Assembly: GCA_002205965.3 (NCBI GenBank)
Contig: NADL03000665.1
Coordinates: forward strand, 620,001 to 684,000
Reading direction: 5' to 3'
Length of the DNA: 64,000 nt
From: Kappaphycus alvarezii
Lineage: Eukaryota; Rhodophyta; Florideophyceae; Gigartinales; Solieriaceae
The notes under the pieces were generated by a model. That model saw only the letters and a list, made by a program, of their open reading frames with translations. It had not been told where the DNA came from and did no database searches. Shown here in pieces: positions 11,875 to 21,700 of this stretch. Made by a program: the position numbers and the translations under genes. Numbering within the stretch: the stretch's first letter is position 1; every line of letters starts with the position of its first letter.

Positions 11875-12227
11875 TGGTTTCCGCGAAGGAACCAACGTTT
11901 CTGAGAGATAGCCTTTACGAGTTTAAATCTTCATGAAGCGGGGGAAAAAAGAACGGGGGGTTTGGAAAAAACTAAAGGTTAAGCAAAGTCCCTATCCCAA
12001 ACACTACCCAGTCAGTGGGATGTGCTAACTACTAAACCGTAGACACATGTTGAGCAAAGCCTACGATGTACAAACGCCTCCTCGCGCGGACTTGAAAAGT
12101 GTCAACCCCAGTCACAACCACACAACCACACGGCCACACGGCGCTAAATTGACAATCCCCTCAAAAAAGCAGACAAGCGCAACCGCAAAATTTCGTGCAC
12201 CACGCGGCCCCCGACTCTACGCGCCCA
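11875..12227. other. Intergenic, no gene recognised
   Basis: Spacer between the secreted-protein gene and an uncertain minus-strand gene. It holds a purine-rich run near 11930-11980 and a CCACACGG-type AC-rich stretch near 12110-12140. Nothing else was seen. Confidence 0.4.
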
Positions 12228-12780
12228 TCACTCTCCACTTTCCTCAGCAGCAAACACGGCATGTGCTGCCACAGCGACTCTGGAAACCTCCCCAACTGTA
12301 GCAGTCTGAATAATATCATCTCCGACATGCTCGACAGCATGTGCGACATCCGCGACGACAAGAGCCAAGCTTTCCAGGGCATTGCACACGGCCTCCAAAT
12401 CTTCAACGCCGACGACTCGTTGCCTTAGGTTTCGGGCACAAATTCTAAACCTCTCCAACTCTCCCCCCAAACCTTGACCGACAATTTGCTGGCCATGTCC
12501 TTCCAATCGAACGCCACCCTCCTCTTTCAACCTGCGCATCATCTGCATATACAACGGGGTGACATGCGTCAACACGGCGGTGGCACGTGCGATATGTGGG
12601 GCGGCGACTCGGGTTAGAAGGTGTGTGTGCGCGGTGAGAGAGATGGGCGAGAAGACGTTCTAGGAGGTGAGTGGTGGATACAAGGGCGTCGAGATGTTGG
12701 GAGAGATGATGAAGGTGGGTGCAGGAGAGACGTTCGTGATGGGAGAGTTGTGCAGAGCAAGTGTGTTGATGAGACGCCAC
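12228..12780 (-). CDS. Uncertain gene for a small helical protein
   Basis: On the minus strand, two adjacent frames look like one amphipathic helical protein: HHLSQHLDALVSTTHLLERL (about 12630-12710), then AVLTHVTPLYMQMMRRLKEE and a long hydrophobic/charged helix (12228-12590), ending ALESLALVVADVAHAVEHVG and a short tail. The frames change at a CA dinucleotide run (GTGTGTGTGC on the plus strand, about 12620-12631), a typical slippage site. Upstream, proline-rich frames (12790-13131) may be the N-terminal part or noncoding. No family was recognised; the length and helical nature recall small trafficking-complex subunits, but that is only an impression. Low confidence that this is a real gene. 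Confidence 0.3.
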
Positions 12781-13105
12781 TGGGACGCTTTAGTTTCCAT
12801 GACGCGGAGCCAGGGGGGTCGCCTGGTTGGGGGAGGGGGTCGGAGGGTCGGCAACGGTTGACGTAGAGGGTGATGGAGGTGGGGGAGGCATGGTGAAAGG
12901 GATTTGTGATGCAGTAATGGGTGAGGGGGAGGGGGGAAGGGGCGGTGAAGTGTTGAATGTTGCTAGTTGTGTAGTGGCAAGCGAGCGGGATGGGGAAGGA
13001 TGGAAGGCGGAGGAAGGCGTTAGGGCAGTTGAATGCTGTTTGGTCGGCGCCAAATTCGAATTGGTTGAAAACAGGATTCTGCAACAGTTGGATACATAGC
13101 ATAGC

Positions 13106-13138
13106 ATTGCATTGCACATTGCACATTGCACATTGCAA
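13106..13138. repeat. Heptamer tandem repeat (ATTGCAC)n
   Basis: A partial unit plus four heptamers based on ATTGCAC run head to tail here, just downstream of the acetyltransferase gene stop. This is a microsatellite without evident function. Confidence 0.75.
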
Positions 13139-13215
13139 CTTGCATTGTAAATTTAAATTTAAATCCCAGCTCAGCTAAAACTAAACCATCATCGGTTGGT
13201 ATGCACAAGGCCACT

Positions 13216-14064
13216 TTAGCTCAACTTCCGAAGAGGCTTTGCGGGATTCCCGACAACCAAAGTGAATGGCTCCACATCTTTGGTCACTACGGCGCCTGCC
13301 CCCAACCACACTCCCTCTCCAATGCTCACCCCGATGTTACAATGGCCCCGCCTCCTATCCACACGTTGCTTGCAATATCAATGGGACGTGCAAACTCGAG
13401 CCCTCGTACATGTCGCGTTTCCACATCCAATGGGTGTTCCGCCGTGTAAAGATGAACCCCGGGGCCTAGCATTACGTTGTCGCCGATCGTGATCGGTGCG
13501 CTGTCGCCACGGTCGTTATCACCAGTCATCACAGTGCAGTACACAGGTCGCTTAGTCAGTACACATTACCCCACACACACACCCCCCCCCAACTAAAAAC
13601 CGCAAGTTTCACGCAGAATCGTACCAGTCGAGCATAACAACCCCTACATTACAATAAAAGTTTTTTCCCACAAAAATGTTAAACCCATAGTCCACATTGA
13701 ACGGAGCTTCAATCTCACACATCTCGTCGGTAGACAACCGGCCAAACAAGGTGACCAGATGTGCCATACGTGCGGCGAAATCAGGGCTGTCGGCAAACTG
13801 CGTGTTGTATTGGTGTACAAGTCGCTTCGCGTGCAGACGACGGGCGATAAGGTCGGGGGACTGAGGGTTGTACAGCTGACCGGAAATCATTTTGGTGAAT
13901 TCATCAGTGAGGGGGGGGAGGGGGGCGGAGCTGGTCTGTGGCGGCGATGAAGGAGGCTCTGAGGACATTGCAGTGACCTGAGAATCGTCGCTGCACAGGT
14001 GTGTGGATGTTGACAAAGGTCTTTTACAAGCGATACTGCCCGGATGTACTATAGTTGAGCACAT
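13216..14064 (-). CDS. Maltose/galactoside O-acetyltransferase family protein (left-handed beta-helix), one intron
   Basis: Hexapeptide-repeat O-acetyltransferase of the Maa/LacA/NodL type, which moves acetyl from acetyl-CoA to a sugar hydroxyl. Exon 1 (14064-13625) has the N-terminal Mac domain ([24 protein letters not shown]) and the helix start [18 protein letters not shown]. Exon 2 (13500-13216) continues [20 protein letters not shown], with the family's HPLD motif (catalytic His), then [13 protein letters not shown] and the last coils [20 protein letters not shown], ending [11 protein letters not shown]. Joining at 13501-13624 restores the conserved LDCAPITIG. A one-base frame break lies at the C-run 13329-13332 (GGGGTG on the coding strand); one more G would restore the family sequence. 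The start is uncertain: an inner Met at 13968 gives a length closer to bacterial homologues, whereas the longer start adds about 32 residues that could target an organelle. Substrate unknown. Confidence 0.85.
13501..13624 (-). other. Spliceosomal intron in the acetyltransferase gene
   Basis: On the minus strand the exon ends CTCGACTG, followed by GTACGATTC; 124 bases later GGCGACAG precedes CGCACCGATC. Removing it joins TG to C, giving Cys and the conserved family run [12 protein letters not shown]. Both outer frames hit stops without the splice. A long G run and a CTGACTAAG element, which could serve as branch point, lie inside. Confidence 0.8.
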
Positions 14065-14327
14065 ACTGTGACTGACACATTATCGTTTTTTTTGTATCTG
14101 GGGCAATATTCTTGATCTGTGATCGAACATTTCATTCGCCTGCACATCACCTCCCCAAGTTTGATATCTTATCGCCACTGACTGCAACAGACTGAGAGAC
14201 TCATAGCGGTGCAGAATTACCACTTCCTTGATCCGCTTCTCTAGCTCCCGATCGTCGAATCCGCCACCGCACACGGTTGGTACCATTCTTCTCCTCCCCT
14301 TTCTACTCTCCATCCCGCCCAAGAACC

Positions 14328-15750
14328 ATGCCTCCTCTACTAGTGCATATACCACTTCTGCTCCTGCTCCTCTATCACACCACCGTCGCCAATTCTCCAC
14401 ATTTGCCTCATTGGCGCCGGCATTACCTCTGCCACAATTTCCCACTTTCTCACCAACACCCCACTTACACCAAACCCTTCCATCACAATCTTTGACCGTA
14501 ACTCTCAACCTGGTGGCCGAATCGCAACTTTAAACGTCCCTGGTCTGCCTCCAATTGAAGCCGGCGCCTCGATCATCGCCTCTGACAACCTTCTGCTTCA
14601 GCACTTTACCAACTTGCTTAATCTAACCGCTACTTCACCGCCAGACCGTACCATGGGTCTCTGGTCCGGGCACCAATTCCTTCTACGCACCATCCCACCT
14701 CCTCATTTCGAACTTCTCTTCTCTTCTTCCGTCGCTATGGTCTCTCCCTGTTTTCATGCGTAGCTTTGTCAGATCTATGCTCCAAAAGTTCAAACGTCTC
14801 TATCCTACACCCCACCCTTTGTCCCCTTGGACTCCCCACCCCACTGTTTCCGATCTCCTTGCCTCCACCGGCGATCTTTACAACCTCTCGCAACAAGCCT
14901 TCCCTCCCATCCTCATACCTCTTTTCAGCACTCAATTCATCACTGAGCTTCTTTCCGCAATCACCCGCGTCAATTACGGCCAAGAACTCAATCAAATGAA
15001 CGCCCTCTCTGGTTCTGTCGCCCTGGCCGGGTCAGGAAAAGCGCTCTGGGCCGTCAAAGGTGGCAATGCTCAAATCGTACAACGCCTTATCCAACGATCC
15101 CACGCACAACTGCTTCTCAACACAACCGTTCACTCCGTTCAACCTGCCCACCAAGACGCCAAACAGGTTTACAACCTCACAACAGGTCATAACACATACA
15201 CCTGCAATGCTGTCGTTCTCGCAGCACCGTTTGAGCTTGCGGACATTTCCTGGCCCATCCACCTCGCAAGCGTCATGAATGTCAGCCGAAACTTTCATCG
15301 CACTGTCGCTACTTTCGTCCGCGGTACTCTGAATGTGGCAACATTTGGCGACAACCCACCCGATCCATTTTGACTGTAAATGCCGTCACCGGGCCATTCA
15401 CATCTATCGGCATGGTTTGGAAGCCTGACAACGCCGATCAACCCCGTTTTCAAGGTCTTTAGCCACCCTCTCTCGATTTAAAGGCAATAGCGCATATATT
15501 TGCCCAGGGCGCCCATGTTATTTCTGAGATACCTTGGATGGCCTATCCCGATTTTTCGCCTCCAGAAAAGTTTGCCAAATTCGTCATCGAAGATGACGAG
15601 CGATTGCTTCTCTACACTGCGCCATTAGAATCCGCAGGATCGGCAATGGAAATGAGCGCGATATCAGGTGCCAATGCCGCGGCTTTGCTGATAGAAAGGT
15701 TAGGTCTCAAGTCTGCAACTAACCAGCGCTACGATAAGGAAGAGTTGTAA
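14328..15750 (+). pseudogene. Prenylcysteine oxidase-like flavoprotein, multiple frame breaks
   Basis: Related to PCYOX1, the lysosomal FAD thioether oxidase that degrades prenylcysteine. A signal-peptide-like start (MPPLLVHIPLLLLLLYHTTV) at 14328 precedes the dinucleotide-binding motif LIGAGITSATISHFL and a GGRIATLNVPGLPPIEAG block (14392-14720). The middle part has the family signature ITRVNYGQELNQMNALSGSV and LAGSGKALWAVKGGN (about 14950-15070). The C-terminal part has PWMAYPDFSPPEKF and SAGSAMEMSAISGANAAALL (15530-15700). The pieces lie in order but in different frames, with breaks near 14395, 14700-14760 (probably two), 15365, 15450 and 15475. Most are one- or two-base differences. Either the gene is dead or the assembly has indel errors; neighbouring genes show the same kind of break. 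It is divergent from the acetyltransferase gene, with about 260 bp between the starts. Confidence 0.75.
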
Positions 15751-15913
15751 GTTTGTAAAAGCAGTACTGGCTCCACCAAGGCCTAAAAGCATGACCGTTG
15801 CTTATCCGAAGTACCTAGCGTTCAGCGTCAAACTGTGCTTGTAATTTTCGTGCAAACGCTATATCGCATCCATCTGGGATTTCCTTGCGGGAGCTTCTTT
15901 GATTCCACGCCAG

Positions 15914-18549
15914 TCAGGACAACGGCGTTTCGGGGCATTTGATCCAAAACGGCATGACGCAGGATGCGCTTCCAATTCGCTCAGAGACGTTGGGAAAAGA
16001 GAGCTGTCGGCCAATTTTCTCTCTCGGCTGTAGACTGCTTTGGGTCTGTGTCAAGCTTTGCAGTGTTTGAGTTGGCTCAATATCGACTTCGATCACTTCA
16101 TCATCATCGTCTCTATCATCCTTCTCTTGCGCTGACTCTGGCCTGAAGAAACCTGTGATTAAGCCGTTAGAGGCCCCAGATGGTTTCTTTGACTCCTTCT
16201 CGGTCAATTCCATCCGTCCTGCACTTCCTGTGAGAAGTGTCCGACCACATTGAGCTTCCGTCGAACCGTAGACCACATCGATTCGTCAAGTGTTTTCTTT
16301 GCCAAAAGATATTTAACGAGCACGCAATCTCTTTGGCCTATCCGATGAGCCCGATCCTCGGCCTGGAGCAGGCTACCAGGATTCCAGTAGAGTTCCGCAA
16401 AGACCACCACGGTTGCCTTCGTGAGCGTAAGCCCAACACCAGCGGCTGTGATGGAGAGCAGCGCGACACGGCACTCAGGGTTTTCCTGGAACTCTCGACA
16501 GAAGCCCTGACGAACGCCCTGTGCTGTTTTGCCGTCAATTCGGATTCTGCCCAGTTTCAGCTTCTTGGCAAAGTACTCATCAAGCTTATCCATAACTTCT
16601 GCATGGTGCATAAAGACTATAAACTTGCATCCAGTCTCGGCGGTGTCCTTGCAGAATTCCATCACAGCCTCCAGCTTTGCCTCTCCTGTGAGATTGTACA
16701 ACTCGTTTTGAATACCCTTCACTGCGTTCGAAAGTCTGAGGGCTTCACCCTCTGAACTCGCGTTGTCTACCGCCTCCTTCGCAGCCTCAAATTCAGCCAT
16801 GGTTTTCGTGACCTTGCGCATGATAGTTGGTTTGGTCTGCACCCAAATGATTTGTCGCTGTTTCTCGGGGAGCTGACTCAAAACTTCCTCCTTTTTTCGT
16901 CTGATTAGGAGACTTCCCCTCAGCAACGTGTGTAGCTCGTTGAGATTTGATGCCCCGGACACGTCATAACCAAAACGACCCATGCGTGCATCACAGTATC
17001 GCTGCACAAAGTCCTGGTACTTTGGGAACAGAGTAGGCGATATCGCATTAATTTGGGGGAAGAGTTCTACAGGTCGCGAGAGCGCTGGTGTTCCTGATAA
17101 CAAAAGTGCCCTCCTGGCGTCCTTCAAGACGGTGTCAATGCTTGGAACGTTTCGCAGACATGGATTTCAGGTAATGCGACTCGTCTGCAATAACGAACCT
17201 GCAAAGGCGGAGGGAATGAACGGGGATCTTCCGAAGTAGGTCGTACGATACAATGTTGACTCGTTGCATTGGCTTTTCAATATCCCTCCCAGACATAATA
17301 ACATTGATTTCATATTCTTCCAGGTCATCTTCGAGCCATCGTAACAACTCCTCCTTCCAGTTAAGCCTTAAGGAACTTGGACAGACAATTAGCAGCGGCC
17401 AATCCGCAATATACACGCGCGCGACGGCAATGGCCTGGAGGGTTTTCCCCAAACCCATATCATCTCCAATCAAGCACCTTCCACCTTTTTTCAGCGCGAA
17501 ATGAATGCCCTCCCACTGAAAATCCATCAGTTTGTCACACATAAGCCGTGGTAACACCTTATCTAAGGAGACCTTGACGATATCCCCTGATATTTCCCTC
17601 CTCTTTTCCGATTCCCGATAGGCGAGAATCCTTCCTATCCATACCCTCGGAATCTTATGCTCCACACTGAGGTTCGGGTGTGCCTCAATGAAGCGCTCAA
17701 AGTCATCCACCTTATCCACTGGCAGTATCGCCTTTTCCACGCCCAGAAACTCTGTCCTTTTGCACTGAAGCCCCTGATACCCCTTTATCTGCCGTTTCAT
17801 CTCATCGGTCCAATTGAAGCCCATTCGAAAAGTCAATTTATCTATATTCTCCAACTCGAGTTCCAACAAGACGCCACTTCCACTTCTTGGTCTCTTCACC
17901 ATCTCCCTTTCCGCTGCCTCTGGCCTCTCTTGCAATCCCCTTCTTCCTTGTTGTACCCCCAGGCTCTCTGATGCATCCGTATCGCTGTGCCCCTTGAAGA
18001 GGCCCAATCAAAAAAGCGACATTGCTCCCCCTGCGGCTTGCTGCAAACAAAAAATTCCCTCCCTTTGTTGGGTCCCTCCTTTTTGACTGTCCTTTTCACA
18101 GCCTCCTCCCCACAGCGACATTGCGGCGCCTCCACTTCTCCCACACGCCCACCATTCACACCATTACCATTCATACCTGCAGACGCCGCTGTTGCTCTGG
18201 TATCCAGTGAGTTTGCATTGATCAGAGGCGGGGCGCGAGAAGTAGAGGAAGTGGCTGGGTTTGATAGGGAGCGGAAGTGTTTGCATCGAGCAGGAAGGGG
18301 TAAGGAACAACGCACGTAACGACGTGGAGGTTGAGCGGGGTTGTTGGAGGGGACGGTGATGAGTTGGACTGGTTTGCCGTGGACGGCGCAGCGCTCAGAC
18401 ATGTTAAAGTTTGAAGATGAAGAGATGCGGGATGGGCTCTTGGGGGGTATGATGGGAGTGGAGAAGGGGCATCGCCGCCGGGCGCAGGTGTAAGTGGAGT
18501 CGGACAGTGAAGCAGGGAGGTGGCAAAAGCAACGAGGGGAAGAGGCCAT
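15914..18549 (-). CDS. SMARCAL1/ZRANB3-like SNF2 annealing helicase with GRF zinc fingers
   Basis: SNF2 ATPase of the distant SMARCAL1/HARP branch, which rewinds DNA at stalled forks. From the N-terminus (Met at 18549): three zinc-ribbon candidates, namely PRCFCHLPASL...CARRRCPF, ERCAVHGKPV...RCSLPLPARC and a classic GRF finger (PQCRCGEEAVKRTVKKEG ... EQCRFFDWA, about 18000-18110). Then a HARP-like stretch (ILPVDKVDDFERFIEAHPN), motif I GDDMGLGKTLQ, the DESH box IADESHYLK, LLLSGTPALSRP and helicase C motifs ending QAEDRAHRIGQRD. The acidic tail carries NGLITGFF, a PIP-like PCNA motif (Asn in place of Gln). The reading frame shifts near 17990, 17135 and 16240; the first and last fit one missing base each and the middle fits two. 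All domains are otherwise well conserved, which argues against an old pseudogene. Confidence 0.82.
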
Positions 18550-21500
18550 GTGGAAGGGAGGATGGTACGGTATGGGTCTCTGGGAAAGAGCGGTTGGATC
18601 AGGCACAGCTGTGGCGAAATGAAATGCCGGATTTATTTTTATAAATAAATCCGATTCATTACAGTTGAAAAAAATAAACACTTTGCATTGTAGGGTATTT
18701 TCGCGCCAACAATCAATCAGAGGGATCCCACTTCAGCACAGCGTCTCTTGATTTCCGCGAGCAGCGCAACTCATGCCACTTATCCTCGCACAAGTTGTTA
18801 CGTTATCTGGCCCTTACGACATGTTTGTGCGTAATCCATCCTGGATTACATCCTGGATTACATAAACACAACGATATGAATACGTACAAGGCAACGCTTT
18901 GCCTAGAGTCGAAAGTTGATTGGCTGAGACCTCGGATATCTGCACAAACTTGTAAACCGGAAAATCGGAAAACCTTCATCTGTCCCTATTTTCTAAAAGG
19001 CCTGCATATTTGTACAAACTTCCTGAATGTAACCTGCAGAGGTTCCATCGCATTAAAACTACAAATTCATATTGCATATTACATTTGCTAAGGATAATAA
19101 TCAGTGGCCAAATGTCAACCATCACAGCAACATGTTCTTTATAAAATAGAAACGCACCGCCTATTAACGCAAGGCGCAATTGAAATTGGATTTGAACTAC
19201 TTGCCCTCATTGAGAGCCAAAAGAAATTAGCCAAGAGACGCCTGCACCGCGATTCAACACGTTCCAATTCACCGCTCACGTCAAACATTCACGCTTCCTC
19301 CAAAGTATGCCCTGTACACTTCGTCTCTCAACGGGCCAGTTTATACAAAGTTTTGGAAGCGTATGGCGCTCTCAGTGTGCCAGCCCTGATTTTCAGAATT
19401 TCAGATCTAACTATTTGGCCACGAAGCGATTTAATTTTGCTTCAACAGGAGACACTTCTTGACTCGCGCATTTGCGGTTTTAGGTCTACGGTTGCAACGG
19501 ATTGTTCGAGGGTCGTTAATTGCTATCTGTGCGTACTGCTGGTACGTACGAATAACAGGCAATCACACTGATCAGTCTGTACATGTTTTAAAGGTCAACT
19601 GTAGAAGACCATTTCATTTTCACTTGAGTTCTTCCCATTGCTCATTACTATTAATCTTGTGACCACGTATCTCCTGTATGTATGTTGGTGAGCTTTTCCG
19701 ATTCTGCTTCTTCAAAGTCACCCAAGATGATTTACGTGCTGATAAGCATCTTATCTGCCCCGGAATCGACATTAAAAATATGTGAACGAGATGCAGTATA
19801 TCTTGTTATGGTATAAGCATCAATGCAACTTTGAATTGTATCCTTTGCCATAGCAGGGGAATCGTAATAACTATAACATGACATAAAAAAATACTAGGAG
19901 ACAAAACATTGATTTGTCTCCTAGTATTTTTTTCAAATTACAACCACAGAGGTAAAATGATGTTTGAGAAGTGAGAACCGATTGGCGGTGATTGTACAAA
20001 GCGCTTACGACACTCTGCTGGGCGCTTCGCTGATGCTTTTCATTTGATGACGGCCCTAATTCCAAAGATTGCTTGGGCTGTAGTTGGAGAGTAATTGAAG
20101 ACCAACCAGCAACATACATGAAAAATGGAACCTTAAAATGAGATCGATTTCTAAAGCTCAGTAAATCCTGCATGTTGCATATAAAATAGTTCCTTATCGA
20201 ATGCGATTCGTCAGCATTAACCGGTAATGTCCTTGTGTACAAAAAAGTGCATTGTCTAACTACATAGTCATTTAGAAAGTACAGTTTTATACGCAGCCAC
20301 AATATGTCTGTGATGAGGTACGGAATACGTTGACTTTTGGCTTTTTTTGTCTCACTACTTCACAATTCCCTTGCCTAGTGTTATGTAGAGGAAAAAGAAA
20401 TCAGTTCTTCATTGGAAAAGTTCGTATGATGCAAATAGAACGCTCATAATTTTTCTAAAAAGAATGTTGCAAAATTTTCCCCGCAGTGTTTCCCTGAGTG
20501 TTAATTGACTAATGCTAATTCACAACGATGAGATTTTCCTTCACGGCTCTGATTTGAATTTCTGTGTACTGATGTACCTACGCTTATCCTTCAACTTGTG
20601 TCACTTTCAAATTGCTAAGCGTTTGCCGATGAACTAAGCTATCTGCATTCCACGCACTTCCGGAATGTGGGCTGGGTGGCCCCGAATGTATGTGGGTGAA
20701 GAAGTGAACTAAAGAAATAGAAGTATTTTTTGTTAAGAACGGCGCTAGACATATTCATAGACACCAAGGACTCACCTGAGCCTATGAATACGGTGACCGC
20801 AGTACCACCAAATGGAAGTTATATCAAATTCGCGGAACCATCTCGTATTGCACTTTTTTTCAACTAAATCAGTTGAAGTACTTAGGTGGTTAACTGGACC
20901 CCAACCATTGGCATGAAGCCTAAGTATGTGATTGTAAGCAAACCCACAGCTTTTTTTCTCGCAGGCATTTTTCCTACGGACACAAATAGGTTATACTGAT
21001 TTGAATCAAAAAAAGCGTGAAATGAAGAGAAATAGATCCATAGCCAATAAAGCCTTTTCCATATTCTGTCGATGTACTGGTTGAAACGGTTTTCTAGGAA
21101 CAGCTGCTTGTTCAAAGTCGCACATAAAAATTGATGCCCGGCATTATGACAAACAGGCGCCGCCCGTGAAGACTGCAATGAACAGTGCATGCCGTTCAGG
21201 TTATAAACCACCCGTTCATCTGCCGCTCTTTGACATGCTTTCGTGAATTTGTGTTTCACTCAAGTAGCAGAAAAAAGAAGTTGAAAAATTGAGGTTTATG
21301 TCCAATGAATCTAAAATTAATGTACTAAATCAAGCTTAAAAATGTGGTAGTAAATCTTTATGGGTTGTACAATGTCGCACAGAGGCGTGCGGAGGGTATT
21401 CATAAATTAACTACGGATAGGAGCGGCGGGTAGAAACCTGTCGCGCCTGCATTATTTCGAGACTAAATGCAAAACGGGTAACGAAAAAAGGGCAATTTTT

Positions 21501-21700
21501 TTACGCCTTAACGAAAAAATCAAATCGTATCGTACTACGTCAAGCACTCAAGCCGCGATGGCGGCATATGGTAAGGTCCGAGCGGTACTTACTCAAAGGC
21601 ATGCTGCCGCGGCCGTAATGTCCAACGATGCTTGTCTGCTTAGCGGCCTTGAGCCGGCAATCTAGGGAAATTTAAGAGGTAATACTGGTCACCCTGTAGG
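18550..21700. other. Intergenic, no gene recognised
   Basis: About 3.1 kb of increasingly AT-rich sequence. The open frames present (up to about 155 codons, for example 19104-19571) have no family resemblance or coding-like composition. Short direct repeats of CATCCTGGATTA occur near 18837-18860. A perfect hairpin at 19885-19933 is listed separately. The stretch 21400-21720 is more GC-rich than its surroundings and could be a remnant of an inserted sequence. Confidence 0.5.
19885..19933. repeat. Perfect 21-bp inverted repeat with 7-nt loop
   Basis: Left arm 19885-19905 (seven A, then TACTAGGAGAC, then AAA) is exactly complementary to right arm 19913-19933, with the loop ACATTGA between. All 21 pairs match. 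It stands alone in intergenic sequence. It could be a terminator-like hairpin, a tiny foldback or MITE remnant, or a small-RNA precursor; nothing in the flanks decides. Confidence 0.9.

Noticed and set aside
11990-12050. tRNA-like A-box on the minus strand (GGTTTAGTAGTTAGCAC)
   Set aside because: The anticodon arm is irregular, and there is no GGTTCRA-type B-box or acceptor stem.
12614-13138. 174-codon and 113-codon proline-rich minus-strand frames
   Set aside because: Low-complexity reads of the same CT-rich DNA in different frames; at most one could be a leader of the uncertain helical gene.
14080-14533. 142-codon minus frame and 101-codon plus frame
   Set aside because: Both overlap the start of the prenylcysteine-oxidase-like gene in the wrong frame or strand and have no motif.
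16237-16755. 172-codon plus-strand frame
   Set aside because: Antisense of the SNF2 helicase C-terminal domain.
19104-19571. 155-codon plus-strand frame
   Set aside because: No motif, no homology impression, and intergenic-like composition; could not be supported as a gene.
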